A stretch of DNA of 64,000 nucleotides from Caenorhabditis elegans (taxonomy: Eukaryota > Nematoda > Chromadorea > Rhabditida > Rhabditidae), in assembly GCF_000002985.6 (NCBI RefSeq), contig NC_003283.11, forward strand, positions 17,299,501-17,363,500, read 5' to 3'. Under the pieces are notes generated by a model. That model was not told the origin of the DNA. It did no database searches and worked only from the letters and a program-made list of their open reading frames with translations. Below are positions 45,728 to 57,814 of this stretch, piece by piece (the first letter of the stretch is position 1; the number at the start of each line of letters is the position of its first letter). The position numbers and the translations under genes are program-made.

Positions 45728-48209
45728 ATGGATGACTTTTTTGGAAAGAAGCTTCCCAGTTTCTTCTCGGAACTTGAAGAAAGTGCAAAAAACTTGTGAG
45801 TTAGTTATTCAACAATTTTCAATCAGAACTTTTTTCATATTCAGTGTCAACACTCTTCCGACGACTTTGAAGAATTTGCCTGTACTCCTCCCAACGCCGA
45901 ATATTGGCATAAGCAGTGTTTGAAAAAACATGTATTGATTTACGAGAAAAAAAACATTTTTCAGGTCGTTTCAACGGAGAGAATTTTTGTGAATGACACG
46001 CCAATAACACCTAGGTGAGATCATCTTTACCGTTGACCTCTAGTTTTGTTTAATGTTTCTCTTTTTCTCTTGTTCTTACCATTGCTTCACCGCAAGCAAA
46101 CGCACATGTTATTACTATCACATAGGCATACATACATAATAAAACTTTCAGACCACTGTTCCGGGTGGCTGTAACCATACCAAACAGTCAAATTTCAATC
46201 CGAACATGCATCCTTTATGAGCATCTTCACGGGAAAAATGTTGGACAAGCATATGAAAGCTTCTGCGACAAAGTTGGAAATGGTGTCATTGATTTAAGAT
46301 CTTTCGAATTTTGGTTTAATCGATTCCGAACTGGAAATCATGATTTAGACTATGACATTGAGTGAGTAACAATATTCAAATTTGAATTTAATTTTTTTAT
46401 TTATTTAACTTCAAAAATAAAAAAAACCAGCATGGTAATAATACAACAAAAGTAATTTAGTTAAATATAATAAATGAGTAAAGAGTATGAAATGGATAAG
46501 AAAGCAAGTGGGAAGGAATATACCAAAAGGTAGGATAATAAATAGATGAAGTTAGGAATGAAAAGCAAAAAAAAAACGGTTTAGCACCGGGGGATGTTGA
46601 GATCAATATTGTGAAAATTTCATGTTTCAGCTCGGAACTTGAACCTCGTTCTTTGGCAGAAATGCACAAGGACATTATGAGAAACATTTTAAGAGAGCTC
46701 AACTCCGAACCCACGTAAACTGAAATCTGATACTACATAACCTTAAACTTCAAACTCAGAATTTCTCCCGGACCTTCGGACCGCTACCAAGAAGAATATG
46801 AGTATTTTCCTGTCTACAATCAGCTTAAAGAGCTTATCCAAGAACTGCAAGTTGGAATAGAGCCCGTGTAGGAACAACGTTTCCATATTTACAAATTTCT
46901 CGAACATTTTTCAGAGAAGCCGAACCTGTCAAACAAGCCGATATTGACAAAAAAGTGCTGCGTGGATATATTTTGTTTGAATGCTTACAGGGAAATTCAA
47001 CTTTTGAGGCTTATGAGAAACTATGTGATACTGTTGGAAAAAATGTAGTCAAGTACTGGGAGTTTGAACATTGGTATCAGAAGATTGAAGCAGGGGATTC
47101 CAGTATGGAATCTGACATTGAGTAAGTTTTACTTTTGAATTATATACATTAGGAAGCTATAGTTAATTTCACAGTGCTCGCTATATGCTAATTTTTCATA
47201 TTTCAGTTTTGGTAAAGAGATCCGATCACTGTCCACAATGCCTAAAGACATAGCTGGGGAAATAATGAACAAACTGGGATTAAAAGAAAAGTGTGCTTGA
47301 TATCAATGTGTAAATTTATCAAAAAAAACTTTTCAGACTAGTGATGCGAAAAGTCTCTAAAAATCTTCGCCACTTCATGGACAACCTGAGCATTGACGTT
47401 GAGAAAATTAGTCTGAAAATCTACAATACAAAATCAATTTTGCAATTTGATGAAAACGAAATAATCTATCTGGACAGGAAGGACAACTGTAACGTGTTAT
47501 ATGATGATCAAGAAAAGCTTGTGAAAAGTGGAAACTATGCAATAACAGCTTTGAATGATTGGTCCGTGGTCATGAAAAATAAAAAGCTTAAGCTGAAAGT
47601 GTTCCAATTATTCATATCAGTCGAAAAGAGCGACCATCAGAAAATCTATAAAACTATGAACACGGTTTTGAGAAATTCAAACTGTTCATACATAGAGAAG
47701 ATCACACTAGAGGGATTTTCATTCAGTGAAGTTGCTAAGATACTTCGGAATTTTAAATCAGGAATACTGCAAGAGATTGTGCTGGGCTCGCCAACTGATA
47801 ACGCCGATATTGAGAAGTTGGTTGATATGAGACAATGGAAAGAGGCAAAAAATTTTGAAAGCAGTCGGAACTGTATTATGACGATTCCAATTGAGAATTT
47901 GTTTCACTTCTCGAGATTTGATGTTTCCCTGAAATCTCTATCAAAGTCAGATGCAATATTGATCCGAGAGGTGAGCAAATATCAACTATAGCATTTTTAT
48001 TCAAAGAATTATTATAGAAACTGCTGAAGTCCAGTGATTTTGAACATGGATGCTTCCGAATGTTCAATTATGATCCTATAGACATTTTGAACGTGTTTGA
48101 GCAGAATTATTCAGGAGGATCGTCTGGTTCGATTACATACAGGAATGAGGAGTCGGAGTTCAGAATTCAATTTGATACAATGAACTTTGAAACTATTAGA
48201 ATTTCTTGA
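45728..48209 (+). CDS. HTH_48 x2 / F-box / FTH protein, tandem copy 4 (fbxa)
   Basis: Ten exons: 45728-45795, 45845-45917, 45965-46014, 46152-46361, 46631-46714, 46760-46867, 46915-47121, 47207-47290, 47337-47970, 48018-48209; 569 residues, intact and in phase. Leader, HTH_48 (ISIRTCILYEHLHGKNVGQA ... FWFNRFRTGNHDLDYDIE), acidic linker, second HTH_48 (VLRGYILFECLQGNSTFEA), F-box (MPKDIAGEIMNKLGLKEK, LVMRKVSKNLRHFMD) and FTH (RQWKEAKNFESSRNCIMTI; tail FEHGCFRMFNYDP). It probably combines DNA or protein binding by the HTH pair with SCF recruitment. The SKP1-like gene follows only 212 bp downstream on the same strand. Confidence 0.93.
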
Positions 48210-48421
48210 ATATATCTATTCGAAAACTTTTTTCTCAATTTAAGCATGGTTCCATAATAAATTTGTTGGGCGGTTATGAAATTTGTTGTCGTAAAATTGA
48301 TTTAAGATGGTTGTGGAAGAGTATTAGTCACGTACATCAAAATTGATAAGACCCTGCTGGTCTCATAAAAAGGCCTGTAACCCTCTTTTCATTCAGTTTT
48401 TTTTTCAATCAACAACTAACG

Positions 48422-49062
48422 ATGAGCAGCGAAGAGCAAGATGTCAAAATTGTTACTTCTGATGATGTAGAGTTCATTGTAGGTTTTATTGACTTACTAT
48501 TAGTACAGAGATTTAATTTTTTGCGTCAGGTTTCTCCGAAAATTGCCAATCAATCCAAGCTTCTCGCTGATTTTGTTGTATTGAATCAGCGCGAACCAAT
48601 TCCATTGAAAAATGTCACCTCTGAGATTTTCAAGAAAGTTATCGAATGGTGTGAGTATCATGCTGAAGATATCCCCAAACCGCCAGACAATGTGGAAGAA
48701 AAGCGAACGGACGATATTGGTGAATGGGATGTCGAGTTTCTTAAAGTTGACAAAGGTACTTTGTTCGAATTGGTGCTGGTAAGTAGTCAACTTTCAAGGG
48801 GTTATTCAAGTAATGTTGCAAAATTTATGTGAATACAGTTGTTACATAATTTATACATTTTTTTAAAATTTTCCCAGCCTATTTGAATAACCCCATAAAA
48901 TGCATTTCTGTAATCGTCACCTTCTTTCAGGCAGCCACTTATTTGGATATCAAAGGTCTTTTTAATGTTACTTGTAAAAGTATTGCCAACTCTATTAAAG
49001 GAAAATCTCCTGAAGAAATTCGTGCCGTTTTCAACTTGGGTAACGAAACTAATATGGAATAA
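48422..49062 (+). CDS. SKP1-related protein (skr family), C-terminally truncated
   Basis: Exons 48422-48478, 48530-48778 and 48931-49062 give 145 residues. It starts like SKP1 ([12 protein letters not shown]), then [20 protein letters not shown] (BTB/POZ core), and ends [19 protein letters not shown]1 proteins normally continue about 20 residues with two helices that clasp the F-box; here TAA at 49060 cuts that tail. The following bases could still encode a weakly similar stretch, so the stop may be recent. SKP1 links CUL1 to F-box proteins. The pairing with a C2H2 gene and an fbxa cluster recalls the C. elegans F47H4 region (skr-5, lsy-27), from memory and unverified. A 97-bp MITE lies in intron 2. 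Confidence 0.88.
48798..48894. mobile_element. MITE in the skr intron, 97 bp
   Basis: Ends GGGGTTATTCAAGTA and TATTTGAATAACCCC. The same terminal motif bounds the larger palindrome at 58455-58917, so both belong to one family. It lies within intron 48779-48930. Confidence 0.75.
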
Positions 49063-49329
49063 CTTCAAGACCAAATTTGCCCCGTCAATGTTAAAAGTAG
49101 CATTTTTTTAAATGTTTTCCTCTGTTATCTTTTTTCTAACGAACAGTTTTTCGAAATCTGCCTATTATAAAACAATCGTGTATTGAAAAAAAATGAATCG
49201 TTAAAAATGAAAAATTGAAGAAAGTGAGGTAGAATTAACAATACTGTGAAGACACTCAATATTGCTATGAAACAAAATGATAAAACTGAACATCAGTTGA
49301 ATAGGGAGTTAAAATAGGAAATAAAATAG

Positions 49330-50561
49330 TTACTCAATTTCCTGCTTGACGTGCTTCTCTGGAATCATCTTGCTCTCGACGGCTGGCCCTTCTGCTTTGA
49401 CCTGAAAAATTATTGATTTAAATTTTATTTTTATCCACGGATTACTCTACTGCTTACCTTCTGTGATTTCTTGATGCGTTGGAGTGTGTCAGCAAGAGTA
49501 TTAGCACTTTCGATGATTTTGACCCAAGTGTCGACTTCAGTGATCTGCTGATAAGTGAAGAACTTGCTCTGTAGAATAGTGTCGACTGCGTTGTCAAAGA
49601 GCACCTTGCGCTCGGCTTCTTCTTCAGTTGGTGGAGGCGATCCGGAGGCATCACGGGAAGAGATGGATGTGGAGACGGAAGATGACGGCGACAACGAACC
49701 TCCCATGGGACGTTTGCGACCGGTTTTCACCACTGGTGGAGTTCCTTGGATTGTCGACTGAATAAGTGATCCTGGTGCATTAATGGACTTGGCGATTGGA
49801 ATGGTGTCTCCTGGAGCTCCAGTTCCCTGAATGCACTTTGTGTGCTCCGTGAGTTGTCTCTTGCTGGCGAAAGTCCAATTGCAACAGCCACAAGTGAACA
49901 CTTGAGCCAGGTTGTGCTCATTTCTCATGTGCTCACGGATAGTCTCTTTTTGGTTAAGAGCCCGCTCGCACATCATACAAGTGTGCTCGTTGCTGTGCAT
50001 CAGCTGACGATGACGGTTCAGGGAGGCACTGTGTTGGAAGTTTTGGGAGCAGGAGGAGCAGACGAATTTGCCTGGAATATAGATTAATTGCAGCTTCCAA
50101 TACAAGGCAAGGCTGTGCGGCATTTTTTTTGTTGGAAAATGAGCAAAACCGGCTCATTTCAACATGATAATCCAATTTTTGTGATCTAATATTGGGTTTT
50201 CTATCTGAAAATAAATTTCTTGTTTGTTGCAAAATGCGAAAAAGACCTTTAATAGTGCTTGAAAGTTGCAGTTTCCCGAAAGGGCGCCGTGAAACGTTTT
50301 TTTGGTAAACGGCTAGTTTCAGGCACTATTTGAGAACTTTTTCAAGCTTTTTAACAAAAATAAAAAATATTTTCTGATAGAACAACCCGTTTTCTACATT
50401 TATACATTAATTTTCGATTTAAAAAGTTGTTGAAACAAGCCAGTTTTGCGCATTTGCAAAAAAAGTTACAAAAAATAATTTTTTAAAAACTAACCTCTGA
50501 GATCTGGTCTCTTGAGCTCGGTGTCCTCCTTGCGGGTGACTGGACTGTGAATAGACGTCAT
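49330..50561 (-). CDS. C2H2 zinc-finger protein, three fingers
   Basis: Exons 50561-50495, 50071-49458 and 49401-49330 give 250 residues. Three zinc-binding units follow an 18-residue basic-acidic start: FVCSSCSQNFQHSASLNRHR (with a following HSN), HTCMMCERALNQKETIREH, and FTCGCCNWTFASKRQLTEH. The middle is Ser/Pro-rich (SLSPSSSVSTSISSRDASGS) and the C-terminal 80 residues are helical, ending in a SUMO-like VKQEIE (psi-K-x-E) motif. It is probably a nuclear transcription factor. By position next to a short skr gene it could be C. elegans lsy-27, a left/right neuron-asymmetry factor; this is a recollection of gene order, not a sequence match. It is tail to tail with the skr gene, 267 bp apart. 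Confidence 0.92.
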
Positions 50562-50886
50562 GTTTAGATGAGAGTAGATTTGTCGAATGACTAACTAACT
50601 GACTGGTTAGCTGTAAAAGGACAGGCAAACGCTGCACCAAACTAATCGATAACGCGGGATGTGTTGTTCGCGTTGTGGAGAAGGGGAGAGGGGAAGAAGT
50701 AATGTTGCGGGGGGAGAGTAGGTCAAATTCAGAAAGAAGAGTCATTGATCTCACGAATTGAGGAGGCAATGCTGTGGGAAGTTGGGAGGTCAAATGCAGA
50801 AAATGATCTACCAAGTAACGCCAGAGAAAAATAACAAAATAACGGTGTATTTTTAAAACATTTTTATTCAAATTTGATAGTCATAA
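50562..50886. other. 5' flank of the zinc-finger gene
   Basis: Contains a purine-rich GGAGAAGGGGAGAGGGGAAG tract at about 50678-50697. Likely promoter of the minus-strand zinc-finger gene; no exon seen. Confidence 0.4.
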
Positions 50887-52199
50887 TCATAACCGAGAAA
50901 ATTTAAACTGGGAATTTTTAAATTCAATCTGAAAATATTCAATAGAGAAATGAGATCTTTCAATTAGAAACCGCCATTTTTTGCTACTCAGCTTGCCGTT
51001 CACATACTTGATCTCATCGCAAGTTCCCAATACCTCATGAGCCTGATCTTCATTGTTTTGGTCTGAACTGACAAAGTTTTGAAAATTCAATGTGAGAGAC
51101 TTTGGATTTTGGTTGTGTATGAAGTGCTGAAAAAGGTAGGGAGATAGAATTGGTCTTGTGGGGATTCTGATGTGTTTCTAATGGGCTAAACTTCGGGCCC
51201 GGTACTAGATTTATTCCAAAAAAAAAATGTTACTCGGTTTTGGCTTTAACCTTTGTCTTGTTGAATATCTGATCAGAATTTGGGTTCAATTGGGTCCTAT
51301 GGATACTTGCGCAGGCTTCAATGATATGAACTTTTACTCTTATAAATTAAGATCTCTGTGGAGTCGCTAAACTCTGAAAACGTCGGACGCTGTGTAAGAT
51401 GACTCGCACCCACATAAGTATCATTGAACCTATAGGGATTTCAAGACTGTTTTGGATAAAAACGTCGCACTTAAGAGCCGGCAGACACAGAAACTTACAT
51501 CTTTCAACAGAACCAGGTCGTCACTAGTAATTGTATGTAGTGTCGTTATCGCTTCATCAAAGCGCAAAAAATCCCGAATCGACATTGTCACTTCAATGCC
51601 ATCCATTTTTATTCGTCTTGCACTTTTCCATTGCTCCATGTTTACCAATTGCTCACAATCGACTCTAGCTCCTTCATCTGAAGAGCTCAGGACTATAGTT
51701 ACCAGGAATCTCGGGTCAAGGCATGACATGATAGTTGACAGGTGATTGTTCAATGGTTCCTTCCATAGTATTACATCAAAAGCTGCTACTTTCAGAAGAA
51801 ACTTTCGTGATTTGAGCATTTCTCCAAAGTTGTAAAGGAATAGCTCATGAGTTCTCAGAATGTTCTCCTTTATTTCCTCGGCGCCCTGGCCCGAGTATAT
51901 TGATAAAACCGAGATACGCTGCGGCCAAGACTCTAGTATAATTTCCAAATGAGCTACTGAAGTCTCAAAAAACTCCCGGCCATCTGCAAGTTCCTCAATA
52001 TCATCCCACTTGATGAAGCATCCATTTGGAGTTCCTCTACTGATTAGTTCAGCAAAAGTTATGCCAGTGGCTTTTGCATAGAAGGAAATTTTAATTTCAT
52101 TTTGTTCTATTTTAATGAGTAGAGATACATCTCTGGCGGTTTGTAGTTTGGATAGTATGGCAGATAATATTTGCGATAGTTGTGAAGACGGTCTGTATA
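50887..52199 (-). CDS. Divergent FTH-domain gene, F-box not found
   Basis: Minus exons 52199(?)-51499 and 51126-50887. The first reads KLQTARDVSLLIKIEQNEIK then FTH with the hallmark MEQWKSARRIKMDG and ends VLLKD before GTAAGT. The second is the FTH tail (DQAHEVLGTCDEIKYVNGK) ending at TGA 50889-50887. The 5' end is uncertain: an acceptor CTGCAAG at about 52200 fits the phase, and no F-box exon is visible above it. Paralogues are at 53873-55394 and 56618-57814. It may be a gene that has lost its F-box or a pseudogene. Confidence 0.6.
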
Positions 52200-53872
52200 C
52201 TTGCAGAAGTTATAAGTAAAACTGCACAGCGACCTAGCGCACGAATTTTCAGCCAATGAGAATCTGAAGTGTGCAGTGGGGCGCGCTTGCATTCTGCATC
52301 AAAAGTGAAACTTTGACAGTGTTTATTTCCTGTTTTTCATCGATAATTTTGGGTGAATAAGGAAATATTTATCAGAAAAACACATTCCAGTAGATTTATT
52401 AAATATATCGTTGTAATTTTCAGTTCAAAAAATACAAAGAACGCATATTTCGCTTTTTTCCTAGTAAACAACAAAAAACTGATGGCAGGGTGTTTATCGG
52501 AAATAAAACAAACATTATGGATCTTCTATTTTGTAAAATGCATCATAATACTTTCAAATCATGGTAATTTTTAGATTTCACAGAAAAATATTGCTCTATT
52601 TCAATGTTTATCCTACTAAATTTTTCTCAAAATGTGTCCAATTGCTGTTATTTTTGTCCTTTTGCTATGAAAATTGAATTTTTAGATTGTACAGTACTGA
52701 AAATGAGAAATAATTGAAAATAAAAACGAAAGTAGGGTTTTTCAAATTTGTGCCTGTTTTAGACCATTATGCTTGAAGTAATCAATAAATTTTCTCAGAA
52801 TATTTAATAAACTACTTTAAACGTTATTATCAGAAACCGCACACTCCTCACAGCTTGTTTTTTTAAAAACTAAAATTCAAGATTTTGGTGAATATTTACA
52901 TCAAGACTTTCTTCATTTTTTGGGAAAATGCCTAAGGCTCCGTCAATACTGGCCGGATTTTCAAAATTATTTTTTAAATTGATATTTTAAATATTTATCA
53001 TTCCAAAATTGCCTGCAAAACGAAGTTAAATTTCTTTTTCTTTCAAAGACACGAGGTTCTGACTCGACCCCGCGCTCCATTGGACACTGAAATGGCGGGA
53101 AATTTTTTTTGAAATCGCAAGAGGAATTTTCACGCAGCGCGTTGAAAAAGTGTATGCATTTGCGCGTGACGGTGTTTGCACAAAATACACCGAGGGGTCG
53201 AGCCAGAACCCCGTGCAAAGATAGTCCATAGAAAACAACTGATTGATAGTTTCAACGGTAAAAAATGAACAATGCAAGTTCGCCCCATTGCGAACTTTCA
53301 AAATTATTTTGTTCGCGATTCTTGCTCTAGGTCGCTGTGAACTGTAAACAACTTACATTTCACTAGCCATCTTTTGATATGAACTCTCTCCGTACTATGT
53401 GCAAAAAAAATAAAGTAAGCTTTCAAAAACAAATTTAGTACTCCACTTTCAAAGTGTCCACTGTTCTAGTCTTCTGCGCTTCCATGATAAGAAAACTATT
53501 TTGCACATGCGATTGTCATACATTGATTTACATCCAACATAATTCAGTTATCAACAGTGATTATGTACGTGCCATGCCGTACTCGTATCAGTTTTTTACC
53601 TTCTTTGCGTAAACAGCAGCGTTTATATTTCTCATTCTTAAATTTCGTTCAGTCCGAAATTTCATTTGACTGACAAGAGTATCAATTTTATGTACTACGC
53701 AGTATACCTGGCCCAAAATTTTTATATTTTTTATAATTTTACTTGATTATTTTATTTTAAATGGAAAACGTTTTGGAAATTTTGTTTGACCAGGCTTACT
53801 ACATATGCATTTAATTTTATTCAGCTATTATTGGAACTACCGTAAGGCAACTTGGAAACATCTGCAAGAAGC
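52200..53872. other. Intergenic, no gene; repeat copy at 53085-53220
   Basis: AT-rich. 53085-53220 is the second copy of the 21540-21690 repeat (GTGTTTGCACAAA, TTTGCGCGTGA). The weak open frames seen have no splice or domain support. Confidence 0.5.
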
Positions 53873-55394
53873 ATGTCACAGGATGAGTAAGTTATTGTTT
53901 AATACCAATAAAACACACCTAAAATACTTCTTTCTCAGTCTTGTCGTTAACCGGTCCCAAATCCTACAATCTTCAATAGACCAATTCGATGCGTCCCAAT
54001 TTGTAGATGTTCGATTGGAAATTGGAGAAGATCAGATAAAATTGATATTGGAAACTGAAACAACTTTGGATTCTGGGGAAGTTGAGGTGAAAAATGTGTG
54101 GATTGCTTATAGAGAAAGAGACAATGGATGCGTGATTGAGAATCATGACCAACAAGAGTTTGTGGACCGCCTGGAGTTTTTTGATGTTTCCGTTTTGCAC
54201 CTGGAGCATGCACTTAGTACTATGGATGTGCTCAAGAAGTTCTCCTTGATTTCGGTTGAAAAATCACAAGACAAAAAAATACCCACCGACCAGGATCTTC
54301 GGACAAATTCAATTTTCTTAGAAATTCTGAGCAGAATGTTGGCATCTCGACAGAAACCACTGAAAGCTCACATTTTTGAAGTACACTTATGGCAGGAACC
54401 ATTCAACAATCACGCTGCAATCATAATGTCATATTTGAAACCTCAATTCCTATATTCAATAATCCTGAGCACTCCTATGCCGGGAATTTATTTGAATCTG
54501 AGCACTTTCGTTGCATTGGAGCAGTGGCTCAATGGAAAGGAATTTAGGATGATAAATTTTTTGACATACTTGGAACTTGATGCTTTTTTTCATTTTACGA
54601 CGATAAAACTAGGAATGTACCACGGAACATATGAGAAGTTGACTGAACTGAAAAATGTTGAGTTATTTTCAAGGTCGGAAAGTAAACTGAAATTATCAGT
54701 TTCAGCATTTCTTGAAACACGAAACGCCGGAATATTTCGAATTGAATTACCCAGAAAGTTTTGATAACTATCGTTTAGTGAAAAGCAGCGACATGTCCAG
54801 AAAACGTGAGCATGTAAAGTACAAACCGAACGGAGATCTGCACAGCATGACATGGTACTTTCCTGTTGGAGATGGTGAAGAACTTGATGTTCTCGTTAAA
54901 TATCGACCAGAAGGGAAAATGGGACACCATTTTTTGTTCAAACGAGTTAGTGCATCGGTCAAGTTGCAGGTAAGTATGAATAATTAGTAGATATTATAGC
55001 TCCATTCTACAAGTATCGTAAACATGTTCTGACACGTAACGGTGATATCAACCTTTATCTAGCTTCCACTAGGGCTCAGTTCAACACTAATTGTCTCTAA
55101 ATGTAAGTATCTATCTGAGATTAAACACATCCACCTGAATTATCCAGGATGCTAACATAGATCATTTTCAGGGTTCACAAGGCGGTGACGCAGAATTTGA
55201 TGCTCTCGCCAAGTAAGTAATTTTTGGTAGAGTTGAATGAGCCAAACTGAAATGGCAGGGATAAAAATTACCTGAAAGTTGTCGGAAACTGTTATTCTCA
55301 CTCAGTTTTTTTCAGCTTTGACATTTTGCAGTTTCCCGATAATAAAAATATTGACTTGAATCAAGAAAGAAAATTTTTAAAAGTCAATAAATAA
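53873..55394 (+). CDS. Divergent FTH-domain gene without visible F-box
   Basis: Exons 53873-53886, 53939-54656, 54706-54969, 55172-55212 and 55316-55394 join in phase to 371 residues. The short first exon (MSQDD) is chosen because it is the only ATG giving the right phase. Residues 10-240 form an FTH domain (FVDVRLEIGEDQIKL; LSTFVALEQWLNGKEF) and exon 3 its tail (RKREHVKYKPNGDLHSMTW). Two small 3' exons add a charged tail. There is no recognisable F-box, so SCF binding is doubtful; an upstream exon near 53825-53872 (RKATWKHLQEACHRM) is possible in another frame. Confidence 0.65.
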
Positions 55395-56617
55395 TTTAGG
55401 CTGGCTCGCAAGAGCCGTATTCTTCTATAAGATATCCCAAAAACTATAAAAGTGTCGACTTTATTATTCTGCTTTTGGTTTACTCAAAAACTAATACAGA
55501 TCAATGTTCAAAGTTTTCTCGTTTTTGCAATTTCACATAGAGTGCAAATACTTAGTGGCTTTGCAAAGTTTGGAACCTTACCGATCCGACATTTTAAAAT
55601 TCCTGCAATTCGCAGGGTACCGTAAACAGGCCACACTTCTTGTTCATCGTTTTTTTTCTGGTTTTTTATATAATTGTTCAGTTTGATACTTTTGGCTTTA
55701 TTTTAAGCTCTTGGCTTGATTGACACATTCTTCGAGAACGTAATAAAATATTATTAGTGTTATTTTCCAGTCATTAGATTTATGTTTGCTTTATTTCAAA
55801 CTCATGTATTTAGGCTAGTTCTTGTGGCTTCAACATTTTAGTTCGATTTTCGGTGTATTTTTCAGGTAGTATTTTGTCTTAGATTTTAGCTCTACATTGT
55901 TTCAAAACGATTGAATCAGATCATGGAATTTGTGAAATAGCATTGAAAATTGGAATGAACTAAAACTTTGATACGAAATGAAAAAAAAACATTGAAAAAA
56001 ATACGGTGAGCAAAAGAGCAAAAGTTCACATTAGCGTTCGGTTAAAAAGTGTAGTAGCGAAATCTGGGAATTATTTTCGAAAGACTCCAAAGTTTCTCTG
56101 ATTCCGAACACGTGAAAAAATAAAAAAAAAAATTTCCTGATGTTTCAATTTGAGCTTGAAATCGTGATTTTCAATTCCGTCCTCATGAGATTTATCAAAT
56201 ATATGTATATAATTTGCACCGAAATAAAATATCATTGGAGCACGTTTGCATCATATAATTTTATTCATATATTTCTACTTCTTTCAGATTTTCAGCTATT
56301 TTCATTCATTTCTGTCGTTTTTTTTCCGGGCTTTTTCAAAAATATATTCTTTCGTGTCAATTGAACTCGGTATAAAAATGAATGGAAATAACTGAAAATC
56401 TGAAAAAAGTAAAAATATATGAATATAACTAAATGATGCAAAAGCGCTCCAAAGAGAACTTATCTTACTATTAGACAATATTTGCAAAACTAATTGTAAG
56501 GGCCGAACATCGGTTTTTCGGGTTTTCAGTTCGCGTTCCAGCTATTACTAATTTGAACAAAAACGGTTGCCAAGTGTAGCAACAGCAACTTGTGTTCACT
56601 CGTAAAAACAAGTAGAC
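55395..56617. other. Intergenic with palindrome 56228-56463
   Basis: 56228-56463 is a foldback with CAGATTTTCAGCTATTTTCA at left and AATAACTGAAAATCTG at right, arms about 85 bp. No gene seen elsewhere. Confidence 0.7.
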
Positions 56618-57814
56618 ATGTCAATGTGTAATATTTCGATTTGGTTCCAGAAACTTAGTCAACTGAAAAATTACAAAATTCTCAAAAAAAGAGGATACCT
56701 TTTTGGCCAACAGTTTAAATATTACAGTCGAACTATTACTGGATCAGTCATTCTCCCGTCAATCATATCTGAAATAGAGAACGCAAAAGACCATACCGTT
56801 GCATTGATTATCGACGGGAGCGAAATAAGGATTCGTCTTGAACTAGGTCCTGTGCCATATTCTACTTTGGAAGCTATGGGCACTCACCTATCACGTGGGT
56901 ATACCACTAAAGAAATAACCTACAAACCAAAAGGAGAATGGTGTATTATCGAAAGCGATCGGAAGCTGGAAGTTTTGCAATCATCTGTGTACAAAGCCTC
57001 TGTTGTACACCTTGAATGCCTGTTGAGGTATATCTCAGTGCTTTCAATCTTTACCATAGAGTCCCGCTCTGTTTTGGAACTTGACGATTGTGAGGAAAAT
57101 GTTCTTCAATTTCAAAAAAACTTTCTTGAATCCGTAAAATCAATGCTGAGGGAAAGAAACACTCTGCTCAAGACCCGACTTTTTCATGTTAGACTTTGTG
57201 AAAAGACGACTAATGAGTATCTGCGAAAAATCATGGCTTGTCTTGACCCACAAATTCTCGACACTATAATATTGAACGGTGATGAAGGTAAACTTGAATG
57301 CGGTGGACTGTTTACATTAACGCAATGGAAAAATACTAACGTGCTGCGTATCGATGGTTTTTATGTAGACTCTCCAATACCAGAATTCACCCATTTCAAA
57401 ATTGCTAGAGTAACTTTCTCAAAGATATCGAACTTTTATTTGATGGAATTGAAAGCGGTATATTGATAAGAACGTTGAACTAGAAGAAATAAATGAATCT
57501 TTCAGTTTTTTCAAATTTTAAATGCCAATTGCTGTTTGGAGATTAACTTCAAAGAATACACAGACACCAACGAAATCAGAAATAACACCAATAATATAGA
57601 TCCGCAGGAAGTGTTTGGATATACAGATCATGTTGAATACAAAGACAGCGGCGAGCTCTATAGAAAAGTTTGGTACTTCCCATATAATCCCAACCGCTCT
57701 TATGATGTTCGTATTGAATATTGCACTTCGGGAGCTTATGCGTTCCAGTTTGAGTATGTGGATGCAGAGGTTAGTGCAACATATTTACCTTTACAAGGGA
57801 AGTCGAAAAACTGA
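56618..57814 (+). CDS. Divergent FTH-domain gene without visible F-box
   Basis: Exons 56618-57457 and 57506-57814 give about 382 residues. It opens MSMCNISIWFQKLSQLKNYK, with no F-box, then an FTH domain (TVALIIDGSEIRIRLELG; FTLTQWKNTNVLRIDGF) and a tail (VEYKDSGELYRKVWYFPYN). A possible donor at about 57769 (GAG/GTTAGT) leaves room for further 3' exons; I end at the in-frame TGA 57812-57814. Same subfamily as 53873-55394, whose exon 2/3 junction is at the same place in the domain. Confidence 0.7.

Noticed and set aside
49451-50232. Several open frames antisense to the zinc-finger exon
   Set aside because: Shadows of the minus-strand zinc-finger coding exon, which has intact C2H2 motifs and in-phase introns.
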